Part shown: positions 1 through 10,058 of the stretch, one piece after another | Layout: each line of letters opens with the position of its first letter | How positions within the stretch are numbered: the first letter of the stretch is position 1 | NCBI GenBank assembly: GCA_030789695.1 | Contig: CM061132.1 | Location: forward strand, 164,387,442-164,451,441 | Direction of reading: 5' to 3' | Length of the DNA stretch: 64,000 bases | From: Scilla litardierei | Taxonomy: Eukaryota; Streptophyta; Magnoliopsida; Asparagales; Asparagaceae | Made by a program: the position numbers and the translations under genes | Notes under the pieces: model-generated | The model's database searches: none | What the model saw: only the letters and a program-made list of their open reading frames with translations | Told to the model about the DNA's origin: nothing

Positions 1-26
1 TGATCCGGTAACAATATAATGTGTAG

Positions 27-1606
27 ATGAGATCCCGAAGGTCCTCCACATACAGAAAATTGTCTACCAATTACCGGAATCATTTATTGACAACCAGAAG
101 ATTGTCAGATCACACATCCCTGCTGCAAAAACTCCAGCTAGGATTGACATCCCCGAGAATGAATGCAATCCACCAGCAGCAGAAGTGGCTGATCCTCAAC
201 AGAAAATAGGCAGACCACCAGGCTCCTAGGACAAGAAACTCCTGGAGACCTTAAGACAATACTACCATAGGACAATGAGCTCCTGTTCACACCATCACCC
301 TTCCCGGAATCCGCTGCAGAGGAATTGCCGGGAAAAAGTGAAATTAAGTAAATGTTGTACGTACTGGGGAGGTGTTGGACAGATAGAACATAAATTGTCG
401 ACAATGTATTCACGTATCATATTGCCATATACATCGCAATGGCGATGATGTTTATAAATTATCGTTCCACACTCCGTTGCTAGAAGGCAAACGTAGAGAT
501 TGGCCAAAACTGTGGAACGTGGCAATAAAAGATGAGCTGGACTCACTTCTGAAACGTGAAATGTTCGGACCTGAAGTCCTGACACCAAAAAGGTGTCAAA
601 CCTGTGGATAAAACAAAGTATTGCACACATAAGAAAAATAAATACAAAATCGTATGCTATAAGGTACAACCTATAGCCCGAGGAAAATTTCGCTGAAACT
701 AAGGATCGAACAAATTCAAATGAGCATGTCTCATAAATGATGCATCAGTCTCCCTAAGTTATCAAAAGCGACTACCTTACGATTTGGCGAAGGAAAATTA
801 TGAATATGCCGTTATTGGATGTTGTGACAGCATATCTTCGTGGATATCTGGTAAAGATAATTTCCACATTTCCTTAAAAATGCCTGAATAGACTTCGGGA
901 CGTCTATTCAAATAAAGAATTATAAGTATAACAAATAAATGTACAACCAAGAGAATCACTTGACAAGTCAATGATTCCCACTGAAGGTTGTCTTTGCATC
1001 TGTGCAAAGAACAGGATTAGAGATCATAGTTGGAGACAACTAAATTCTCATCGGATCTCCTGAAGAGAAAACCGAACTACATGTACAAGCCTGACCATTA
1101 AACATGAAAAGACCTAGGCAAAATATAAAGTCATGGCTCATAGAATCCCGTTACAAACGCCCAGAAGTGCGTTGGAGAAATTAAAAGGACCATTGTCATC
1201 CAAAGTACACCTACGGTGGTATACTCAATGGATGTACAAAAAAGAACCCTTCCGATCGCTGGAAGAGTGGGAGGATATAACTGGTCCTAAAGTCCCTTAT
1301 CTAAGTGCAATCATGCACTCCTGGCTAAACTGCACGCGTCCCGATATAGCAGTTGAAGTTAACTCATTAGCCAGAGATAGTTGGCACCTCACTAGGGCCA
1401 TTAGACCGGAGTCAAGCCTTCTGCGCTTCCTCCAAGGGTCGAAAGATTTGGACTTACAAATTATAGTAGCATCCTCCAATATTTGTGCAAATGCAGGTTA
1501 CAGGTCCGGTCCCTATACTGTGAAATCACAGAACATGTATCAACAGTGGGATGACCATCTACTGCAAATATGCAAAGCAACTTATGAAGGCAATATCATC
1601 CTATAA
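27..1606 (+). pseudogene. copia pol remnant (linker, RT, RNase H)
   Basis: Translation in shifting frames recovers copia landmarks. At about 30-210 there is the linker before RT, with a recognisable SHIPAA-TPARIDIPENE stretch. At about 810-860 is the RT core (MPLLDVVTAYLRG). At 1285-1390 the start of the RNase H region reads GPKVPYLSAI then NCTRPDIAVEVNSLA. In intact family members these blocks are continuous; here stops and frameshifts separate them and the catalytic YVDD block is not legible. The longest open piece is 1133-1606 (157 residues). It is a relic with no expected function. Confidence 0.8.
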
Positions 1607-1896
1607 TTCCGAGATCTTCACCATTCCAGAATCACACCAATGGTGTATTTAAGGGCGCCTGGTGGTACATCACATCCCAGTGATGACTGGGATAGAGGCT
1701 GGTTCTGTGGAGCTGACCATATAGTCTGAAGACCACATCAGAGGCGACGAAACTTAGCACACCTCTCCAGAGTTTCTGGATTCAGCAGCTGCTTGATGGT
1801 GACAAAATTTGTAATCTGTGTACATTTTCGGAATATTGTAAATAGGAGTGATGAGATAAGCCTACGAGATCTGAAAGCCTAAGAGCTTTTACAGAT

Positions 1897-2258
1897 CAGG
1901 GGGAGTTGACAGAATTTGTACTCTTTTCCCTTAGCTATGGTTTTTCCCACTGGGTTTTCCATAGCCAAAGGTTTTAACGAGGCAAATCACATCAACTCTG
2001 GATCCTGAAGTATCCACCCCTCAGTGACGCTCAGAATCCAGAAGTATTCATGAGCAGAGTCACTTGTACAAATCAGTGGGAGTTAAAGAGCGTTTGCACT
2101 CTTTTTCCTTAACTATGGTTTTTCCCACTGGGTTTTCCATAGCTAAAGGTTTTAACGAGGCAAACCTCACCAACTCAGGATCCTGAAGTATCCACCCCAT
2201 GTGAGACTCTTATTACGCTCAGAATCCCGTAGTACTCTTGAGCGGAGTCCACACCTAT
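1897..2258 (+). repeat. two tandem copia 3'-UTR modules with a hairpin
   Basis: Two copies of a module about 180 bp long follow each other, starting near 1897 and 2077. Each begins with a purine tract (GATCAGGGGGAGTT, decayed to AATCAGTGGGAGTT in copy 2). Next come a CTCTTTT-CCTTA run, an inverted repeat with the core CCCACTGGG between CTATGG and CCATAG, the sequence AACGAGGCAAA, and GGATCCTGAAGTATCCACC. The same module occurs once in element E at 53955-54110. It lies between pol and the LTR, so it belongs to the 3' untranslated part of the element RNA. Confidence 0.75.
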
Positions 2259-2275
2259 GGCTGGATAAGGGGGAG

Positions 2276-2560
2276 TGTTGTGAATGGAAATAACCAGAGT
2301 CGGTTAGGATTGCTGGTATCTTAGAGATACGCCCATATCTATGTATTCGATGTATCTACTCTCCTACCATGCCTATAAATAAAGGTCTGGGGGTTCCTCC
2401 CCCAGTAGTTGATTTATAACACTTCCAAAATTTTAGAGTTTCCCTTCCAAAATTTTCACAAACTCTCATACTGTCCTTTGATTTCTCAAGATTCAATCTC
2501 AAGCTTTCTTCGACACACTTGTTTATCACAGGGAGCAACACAAATAAAAACATTCATTAA
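2276..2560 (+). repeat. 3' LTR of the copia relic, with TATA box
   Basis: The LTR starts with TGTTGTGAATGG directly after a polypurine tract. A TATA motif (TATAAATA, 2373-2380) lies about 100 bp in, as expected for the U3/R boundary. The right end is uncertain: several CA dinucleotides between 2528 and 2557 could be the terminus, and no second LTR is present for comparison. Confidence 0.6.
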
Positions 2561-2982
2561 TTATGTAATATACACCTAACACGAACTACTACACAAATCT
2601 ATCGTAGTTGTTTTGACTTCTTGCCTAGACATGTCTATATCAAATGAGTAATGCATGGATGTCTACTCATTGAACCAGAGATGACGTGACTCGGCTAGAG
2701 CCACCGAATTAACAGTGTGTGCAAGGGTTTGTACACTTTCGTTTTTAATTTTTTTCCCGAACGATTAGAATTGGTATGTGCTAAATACACAGGTCAACCG
2801 GTGTATTTAGACCTTTTTTGCAAAAAAAAATGTGAGAAACAAATCCAATCAAGTCGCTTAACTATTTTCTCTGCCATTTTTAAGCAAAAATGTGCACAAA
2901 CTCTTATATGAACCATCCCACACCGGTGTAGATAGTGCAACTCTTGGACTTTGAGGTCAGTTGGCCGCAAGCCCGGTAAAAG
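2561..2982. other. spacer between copia relic and MULE
   Basis: I see no coding sequence or RNA gene here. One 64-codon open frame (2717-2911) has no recognisable motif and is probably chance. The segment ends at the left terminus of the MULE. Confidence 0.5.
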
Positions 2983-3068
2983 GGGTAAATGACACTAAAA
3001 TACCCCAACGTTTGGGGCTTTGTCAAGTATATACCTTATCGTTCACTTTGGTAAATTTTGATACCCAA
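2983..3068 (+). repeat. MULE left terminal inverted repeat
   Basis: It begins GGGTAAATGACACTAAAATA and is the exact reverse complement of 9918-10003 over 86 bp by direct comparison. Beyond 3068 the two subterminal regions diverge quickly. In MULEs the terminal repeat holds the transposase binding site and often the promoter of the neighbouring gene. Confidence 0.95.
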
Positions 3069-4859
3069 AACTCGTTTTTGCTAACGGGGGACTTTTTTTG
3101 TAACGTTGGACCGTTATGCCCCTGAACTAAATAAAAGGGTAACTGATTTGATGTCGATGCTTAACCGTGCAATGAAGGAAGCCGCGGCAAATGCAAGGGG
3201 GAAAATTGGGGGAAAGATCAGGAATCCATGAAATTGAAGAGAAATCGCGGGCTTGAAGGTCATCAGAAGCAAGAGGGCCGGAAGAGGGGCTGCTAGTGGG
3301 CGTGGCTAGAAGAAGCTTGAAGAGAGGTGAAGAAGATTGTGATAAAGCTCACGATGGTGAGTAATTTTTCTTTTTTTTGGAAATATGTGTAAATTTAAAA
3401 CGGGAAATGATTTATCTGTATGGATTATGTTAAAATTTCAGAAGCTTGGAAGATTATGTTGTTGATTGGTCGGAGCTAGATGAAATAGAGTAAATTGGAA
3501 ATTTTTAGGTTAGCTAAATTGGAAATTTTCAGATGCATGGGAAGTATGTTAATTAAAGCACAGATGATGTAAGTAGTTAGCTAAGTAGTAGAATTTGCCA
3601 AGACTTAAAGGAATTAGCTAGGTAAGGTAAGTTGTTAAAAGTTGGGTTAGTAGTGAGCTAAGTAGTAATATTTTTCAATAATTAGATAAGTTAATTATGC
3701 TAATTATGGAATATGCAACATGCAACATGCAACATGGTATATGTGACACACTGGGTACCATGCTAATTGGCAACATTCAACAGAAGCAATTATATATGGG
3801 CACAATAATTTCCTATATGTGCAAAATAATTTCTTATGCTAAATTATGCCTATTATACACCTTGGTAAATGTTTTTTTGCAGAGCCACAAAGTTACTTTG
3901 AAGATACATCATGGTGGAATGCTGAGACTTGGTTATCAAGGGGGTTATGAAGGTGGGCAGGAGGTAGTTTACCCAGACTGTATTGTTGGATTGTTGTCAT
4001 TGGACAATATAAAAATGTTGATAAAGGAGTTGGGACATAAAGGAAGGTGCTTCATATACTACAAGCCTTGGAGAAAGGCATGAGAATAGATGATGATGAG
4101 AAGGCATCAACAATATTGAACTTGCAGGGGAGTAGAACTGTTGACTTGTATGTTGCACATGAACTTGAAGGGCAGCAAATAGAAGATAGTCACACTGCAA
4201 AATATGGCATTGTTGACTTGAGTGAGTCAGAAGGGGAGGACACAAATGGTGGGAATAAGGCTGGAAGGGAAAGGAGGAGGGAAGTAGAGATATATTTTGA
4301 ACATGATAATGTAGGTCCATCTTCATTACCAAATGAGGAGGGAAGCACAGATGAAACTGTTAAGGGAAAGGAGGCTGAAACTTGGCCAAGTATGATGCAA
4401 ACTGCAGACACATATGATGCTGAAATGTGTGAGGAAATTGAAGTTAACCCCAGCTGTCAATACTCACTGCAAACTGATTTTGATGAGGCATTGGATGAGG
4501 CAACAGGACATATAGAACAAGAGCAGTTGGATGAGAGACTGGCTGAGGCAACAGTGCAAACAGGACATAATGAACAAGAGCAGGTAGATGAGGGACTGGC
4601 TGAGGCAACAGTACAAACAGTAATAGAGCAGTTGGAGGAACTGCAGGATGCAACATTACATAAAGAACAAGAGCTGTTAGCTGAAGCATTAGATGAGCAA
4701 ACAGAAGAGGCAGTAACAGAGCAGGTAGATGAGGAGTTGGAGGAGGGAACATTACATAAAGAACAAGAGCAATTAGCTGAAGCATTAGATGAGCCAACAG
4801 AAGAGGAAGCACAATGTTGCAGGAAGAGTTCACTGCTGGAGCCACCACAAGAAGATAAT

Positions 4860-5123
4860 GATGAGCCAAGGGCCACTGCAACATAGGGGACATCACCAAT
4901 GGATGGAATATATGGAGAACACAACAATGAGTCAGGGACTGAATCTGAATATGATCCTACAGATGAGGATGATGCAGATGATGAGTATAATGATGAGTCA
5001 AGGGCCAATGCAACAGAGGGGACATCACCAAATGATGGAATACATGGAGAACACAACAATGAGTCAGAGACTGATTCTGAATATGAACCTGCAGATGAGG
5101 ATGATGCAGATGATGAAGGTGGA
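4860..5123 (+). repeat. 132-bp tandem duplication coding acidic repeats
   Basis: Two 132-bp units start near 4860 and 4992. Each codes a 44-residue acidic block containing HGEHNNES/YGEHNNES and ADEDDADDE. They follow a run of shorter Glu/Gln-rich repeats (about 4480-4790, units like EQEQLDERLAEATVQ). The first unit carries the premature TAG; the second keeps GAG at the same place. Highly acidic linkers between the N-terminal and DNA-binding domains are common in MULE transposases. Confidence 0.8.
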
Positions 5124-7521
5124 AGCAGTGAAGATGAGGTAGGATTGGTGGATGAAATAATGTCTGAAGAGGATGCTGAATTAACTGTGCATCCCAGACA
5201 AAGGAAAACTGATGGAATGCATGTATATGGAGGCCCTGAATGTGAACCACAAAATGAATGGGCAACAGATTCAGATGACTCTGATGTGATTAGGAGCATG
5301 CAAGGGAGTGAAGATGAGATGCACAACAGATGGGGGGGCATGTTGTTCAGAAGGTTGATTTGGATAACCCTCAATTGGAAGTGGGCATGAAGTTTACCAC
5401 ACCAAATGAATTTAGGGAGTTGTTGAGGGAGCATGCCATTAGAAATGGCTATGACTTTACATTCAAGAAGAATGAGGGCTGGAGAATAAGTGTAGAATGC
5501 ATTAACAAGTGTGGTTGGGTGTGTTCAGGATCAGGGGATAGAACTAGAGAGACTTTTATAGTGAAGAAGCTTACAAAACATGTAGAGTGCCATGTTGTTA
5601 GGAGCAATTCTCAAGTGACCTCCCCATGGATTGCCAAAAAGTATATTGAGCACTTCAGAGACCAACCCCAGATGCCAATTCATGTGTTGAGAAATTTTCT
5701 GAGTAGAGACTTTGGCCTTGACATTAAGCAAGATAACAAGTTATACATGGCCAGGAGATTTGCAAATGCATATATTGAAGGATCTTACAAGAAACAGTTC
5801 AAACAACTGTGGAACTACTCTCATGCACTTTTGCAGAGAAACCCTGAGACGTATTGCAAGATTAGGACAAGGCCAAGTGAGAATGAGGATGAACCCATTT
5901 TTGATGGAATTTTTATCACATACCCATGTCAGTTCAAGGGTTTCAAAGATGGATGTAGACCTTTCATTGGACTTGATGGAACTTTCTTGAAGACAGAAAT
6001 TGGAGGAGTATTGTTGAGTGCAACCAGTCGTGATGGGAACAATGAAATGTTTCCACTGGCCGTAGCTATTGTCACAAATGAATCTAAAGACACATGGACT
6101 TGGTTTTTGACGTGCTTGCTTGAGGCTCTTGATGTTAACAATGATCACCAGTTCACATTCATTTCTGATAGACAGAAGGTACAGTTACTAATTACTATGC
6201 ATACTGCAGTAATTGAATACAAGTAAGTTTTCATGACTATAATTGTGGTTTTTACTTGGTTTTTTCCTGCATTAATTGAATACAATTACTACACTTACTT
6301 GGTTTATTACTTCATTTCTAATTGTGGTTTTTTTGTGTAGGGACTGTTGGAGACATTTAAAGATATATTGCCTACAGTACACCATAGATTTTGTGTAAGG
6401 CATATGTATGAGAATTTCAGAAAGGAGTTCAGGCCAATGCTATATAGGAAGTTGTTATGGAAGATTGCAACAGCTTATGTTGAAGAAGATTGTGTAGCTG
6501 GCATTGAGGAATTCTATAAGACCTCTCCTGAAGCTGTGAAGTGGCTGTGTGGGGTGAGGATGGAGGCATGGTGTAGATGTTACTTCACAGATAATAGTTG
6601 TTGTGATTTACTAGTCAACAATATTTCTGAATCTTTTAACAAGTTTATTTTGGAGGCTAGGGATAAACCTATCATAACATGCTTAGAAATGATTAGGAGG
6701 CAGTTAATGATAAGGTTTCAAAAGAAGAAAACAAGTGCTGCCAAGTGGAGTGCAGAGACATGCCCTAGGATCCTGGAGAAAATTTTGAAGTTCAAAAGGA
6801 AATGTACTACTCTACCTGTGGTGTATGCTGGTGAGGGTCAGTATGAAGTACGAGCAGAAAATGGTGTATACACATTGAATGTGATGACTAAGACTTGTGA
6901 TTGTAGATATTGGGATAGGACAGGGATCCCTTGCATTCATGCATGTGCGGCATTGATGGCTGAAAATAAACACCCTGAAAATTATGTCCATAGATATTAC
7001 ACAAGGAATACATATTTGCAAGCATATGCAGGCATGATCTCACCCATTCCAGATTCAAGATTTTGGCCTAAGACTACTTACTCAGAGTTAGTGCCCCCAG
7101 CTTTTACCAAGCAGCCTGGGAGGCCTGCCAAGAAGAGGAAAAGAGGTCAGTTTGAAACTGGGTCTAGCTCAAGCCAACTTTCTAGAAAGGGTCAGACCCA
7201 AACATGTCAAACGTGCCAAGAAGTAGGGCACAACAAGAGGAGCTGTAAGAATGCAGTGGTACCTAAGCCCTCTACAAGAACTGGTCTACATAGAGGCAGG
7301 CCATCAGCTCATACTAAGGAGCTTAGCAAAGAGGGTCAGCCAGATTTTGTGTCATTGTTGATGGGTGCTGGGATCAATGTCATGGGTATAAGGCCAAGCC
7401 CAATTGTCCATCAGATTCCTCCAGCTGTGAGTTACATTTTTTTTACATGAGTCACAATTAATTGCATGTTTCATCATGCAGTACATATATTGATACATGT
7501 TTGAATATATCTGTCCATCAC

Positions 7522-8030
7522 GTTCCTCCAAAGCAGCAATGCAAGAGGCACATAGGTGCAAGAAAAAAGGTTCCTAGCAATATTTCTGTTGGGGATGGCT
7601 GTAGTGTGCCACAACAACAATTTATTCCTCCCCATCAGCAAAGCCAGAGGCACAGCAATGCAAGAAAAAATGTAAGTAGAAATATTTCTTTTGGTGTTTG
7701 CTGTAGTGTGCCTCAGCAACATTTTCTTCCTCCCCAGCAGCAAAGCCAGAGGCACACCAGTGCAAGAAAAAATGCTCCAAGCAATATTTCAACTGGGGAT
7801 GGCTGTAGTGTGCCTCAGCAACAAGTGCTTCCTCCCCAGCATCAGGGCCAGAGGCACAAAGAGGAAGAAAAAAAAATGCTCCAAGCAATATTTCAACTGG
7901 GGATGGCTGTAGTGTGCCTCAGCAACAAGTGCTTCCTCCCCAGCATCAGGGCCAGAGGCACATGAGAGGAAGAAAAAATGCTCCAAGCAATATTTCTACT
8001 GGGGATGGTTGTAGTGTGCCTCAGCTTCAG
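7522..8030 (+). repeat. 102-bp coding tandem repeat, transposase C-terminus
   Basis: Five units occur at 102-bp spacing; the AGAGGCAC landmark is at 7544, 7646, 7748, 7850 and 7954. Each codes about 34 residues with PP-QQ-QRH, then ARKN, then SNIS-GDGCSVPQQQ. The fourth unit is 104 bp because an A-run expanded, which breaks the frame. The last exon (8124-8170) codes one more partial unit ending in GRKKSKS, a likely nuclear localisation signal, so the final unit is split by an intron. Confidence 0.85.
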
Positions 8031-8228
8031 GTATAGCAAGTTGTAATTTCAATTTTATCCTATCCAACTTGTTTAGTTTAGGCATATTTAACTGCAATAT
8101 TCAAGGTGCAATCTTCATTACAGACACTTCCACCACAACAAGGCCAGATGCATAGAGGAGGTAGGAAGAAGTCAAAATCAATTGGGAGTGAAGAAATTGG
8201 AGAACGCAGTGCAGCCTCCAGAAGCTGA

Positions 8229-9132
8229 TGTGTTATTCTGAACATGTGTGGCACATTGGAGTTTTTAGTGCATGATAATGTGTTGACATGGTGTTACTTG
8301 GATGTAATATGGGTACAATGTGTGAGGTCATTGTCTACTTTGGTGTATGCAAACTGTATGGGTCATTGTGTTGTTTTATGGCTACAATGTGGTGTATGAA
8401 CTGAGTTATGTGATGTAATATATGTTACTTAGATGTAATATATCATGGTTTATGGCTATTCCTCCCCAGCTTTTTACTGTGTATTGTGCATACTGTGTTA
8501 TGTGTACTGTATTGTTATGAACTGAGCTAATCCTCCCCAGCTTGTTATACTGAAGATGTTCTTGGTATGTGAAATGTGCATCAACATTTGCTGATCTTTC
8601 AAAATTTGCTGAGCTTTCAAAATTTGCTTAGCATTTTCTGTTCCATTATATTGCTCTAGTATTTTGGTCCTGGAATGTGTATCAACTGACCTGAAATGTG
8701 TATTAGCTTGTTCTCATTTATAATTGCAATCTTGTGCTCCAGTCTTATATGTTGATATGTGTAATGTGTTTAATGCAACTGAGCTATTGCCAGCATGTGC
8801 TCCAGAATTAAAAGTGTATACAGTGTTTGCTCCTGTATTTTTTTGCTGAACTGCTTGTTCTCCTGTATAATTGCCAGCATGTGCTCCTTTATTATATGTT
8901 GCCAACACATATTCACTAATCCACAACTGATATCATTTTGGATACCCTAGGTTCACATATTCACTAATCCACAACTGATATCATTTTGGATACCCTAGGT
9001 TATCATTTAATTGCCAGCGTGTGCTCCAGTATTTTGTTGCTGAAAGGTTATATCATTTTCTCTCAGAATCATAGATATGGATACACAAAAAAGCTACATG
9101 TTGCATCACAGATAATAACATTTTAACACTGT
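8229..9132. other. intergenic part of the MULE, short repeats
   Basis: There is no gene between the two convergent MULE genes. The segment holds repeated CCTCCCCAGC words left over from the 102-bp array, scattered TTGCCAGC-TGTGCTCC words (8760-9030), and an exact 48-bp tandem duplication (8906-8953 and 8954-9001). Poly(A) signals for both genes are expected here, but I cannot single one out. Confidence 0.6.
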
Positions 9133-9606
9133 TTAATGTAATATATACATCATCACTACAACCATAATTATAAGACCAATTAGTGAGCTCACATATAGCT
9201 TAATTGATCTACACTCGTTTATGAACATCTGAAGTTGTACATTGCTTTCCTCCCACATTCCTATTGCCTTATCCAATTTGTTCTCTCTATCTATCATCCT
9301 TCTATCTGTAAATGCATGTGCATAATTGTCAACCTTGAACCTTCTCTCATTTGCATCCATTAAGTTTAGTATCACCATTCTTGACCACTCAGAATGTGGT
9401 TGATCCTTCCACAAGAAGAATTTGCAGTTCTTCTCCTTATCCCTACTTGGACACGACCAAAATCGTCTTCCTGGGTTTGCTCTTGTCCATGACATTTTGC
9501 TTGGCGTCCGCAACCCACAGTAGCAGTACTTGCAATCTTCATGATCTGTTTCAAAATCTCCAAAACTCTGCCTTGATCTCCCATTATTGCTATCCCCAAC
9601 ACTCAT
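9133..9606 (-). CDS. GRF-type zinc-finger protein with C-terminal membrane anchor
   Basis: A 157-residue intact frame starts at ATG 9606. Residues about 25-70 form a GRF zinc finger: paired Cys in CKYCYCG, then NPGRRFWSC, then NCKFFLWKD. A charged, probably coiled-coil segment follows (about 85-135), then a hydrophobic C-terminus (SSLIGLIIMVVVMMYIL) that looks like a tail anchor. GRF fingers in other proteins bind single-stranded nucleic acid; that is family knowledge, and the role here is unknown. A strong GTAAGT donor at about 9677 or 9697 (minus strand) suggests a 5'-UTR intron. The gene lies inside the MULE, reads from its right terminal repeat, and is convergent with the transposase. It is the only uninterrupted coding gene of the element. 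Confidence 0.8.
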   Translation of the reverse strand: MSVGDSNNGRSRQSFGDFETDHEDCKYCYCGLRTPSKMSWTRANPGRRFWSCPSRDKEKNCKFFLWKDQPHSEWSRMVILNLMDANERRFKVDNYAHAFTDRRMIDRENKLDKAIGMWEESNVQLQMFINECRSIKLYVSSLIGLIIMVVVMMYILH

Positions 9607-9917
9607 TTTCTTGCTTCAAATAACATCAAAACATATAATTAGTACAATTTCTGGGGCAATTACTTGGTCTAACTTACAAAATTTCCTTACTTACCCGTAT
9701 GCTGTCTTCCTTGCCGCAGCTATCTCCTTGCAGCAGCTCCGTGCCCTAGTTGATGAAGACCCAGCAACCGTCGCCAACAAATTTCCTTCCTCCCTGTTAT
9801 AAATTTATTTGCTGCTGAGGGGCATATTTGTCCACCTTCTTTCACGTGATATCACTTGATCCACTTATTTGACGGAAAACCTGAAAAGGGTATCACGTTT
9901 TACACTTCATCAAATGG

Positions 9918-10003
9918 TTGGGTATCAAAATTTACCAAAGTGAACGATAAGGTATATACTTGACAAAGCCCCAAACGTTGGGGTATTTTAGTGTCATTTA
10001 CCC
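9918..10003 (-). repeat. MULE right terminal inverted repeat
   Basis: This is the exact inverted copy of 2983-3068. It lies about 310 bp upstream of the GRF-protein start codon and probably supplies its promoter, by analogy with MuDR. Confidence 0.95.
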
Positions 10004-10058
10004 TAAAAAATATTCATACAACCAAGAATCATGATACACAAAACATTCGATGGGGAAG

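Larger units (their letters stand above)
1..2560 (+). mobile_element. Ty1/copia retrotransposon, decayed 3' part
   Basis: The window opens inside a copia element that runs left to right: integrase-RT linker, reverse transcriptase and RNase H remnants, then 3' untranslated modules, a polypurine tract (AAGGGGGAG, about 2267-2275) and the 3' LTR from 2276. The 5' LTR lies outside the window, so insertion age and TSD cannot be judged. Frames are broken many times, so the element is dead. The 3' untranslated modules resemble those of element E at 52876-54334, which places both in related copia lineages. Confidence 0.85.
3354..8228 (+). pseudogene. MURA-like MULE transposase gene, broken
   Basis: Reconstructed exons: ATG at 3354-3356, intron 3357-3882, exon 3883 to 6178, intron 6179-6340, exon from 6341 to about 7428, a short intron with acceptor near 7535 (not fixed), repeat exon to 8030, intron 8031-8123 and last exon 8124-8228. 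Domain order: an N-terminal PB1-like MULE domain (VTLKIHHGG at 3889), a long acidic repeat region, the MuDR DNA-binding domain (GMKFTTPNEFRELL, about 5385), the MULE catalytic domain (LDGTFLKT then a W-rich block, 5970-6130), a SWIM zinc finger (CDCRYWDRTGIPCIHACAA, 6897-6950) and a CCHC knuckle (CQTCQEVGHNKRSC, about 7204). Lesions: a frameshift near 4053-4065, an in-frame TAG at 4884-4886 where the sister repeat has GAG, a frameshift at the G7 run 5333-5339, and a 2-bp expansion in an A-run near 7870. It is therefore probably not translatable to a full protein. Confidence 0.88.
2983..10003 (+). mobile_element. 7.0-kb Mutator-like transposon (MULE), two genes
   Basis: The element is bounded by perfect 86-bp terminal inverted repeats (2983-3068 and 9918-10003). 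It contains a MURA-type transposase gene on + (3354-8228) and a GRF-zinc-finger gene on - (9133-9606), convergent, each reading inward from one repeat. This is the layout of maize MuDR (mudrA and mudrB convergent, promoters in the terminal repeats), but the second protein is not recognisably MURB. No convincing 9-bp TSD is seen: the left flank is CGGTAAAAG and the right flank TAAAAAATA. Transposase lesions suggest the copy is non-autonomous now, although its ends remain perfect. Confidence 0.93.

Noticed and set aside
2717..2911. 64-codon open frame left of the MULE
   Set aside because: No motif, no flanking gene structure, and length expected by chance in AT-rich DNA.
4444..5434. Long Ser-rich minus-strand frames (up to 325 codons)
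   Set aside because: They are the antisense of the acidic repeat region of the transposase. Runs of GAT/GAG read as ATC/CTC give Ser/Leu-rich shadows.
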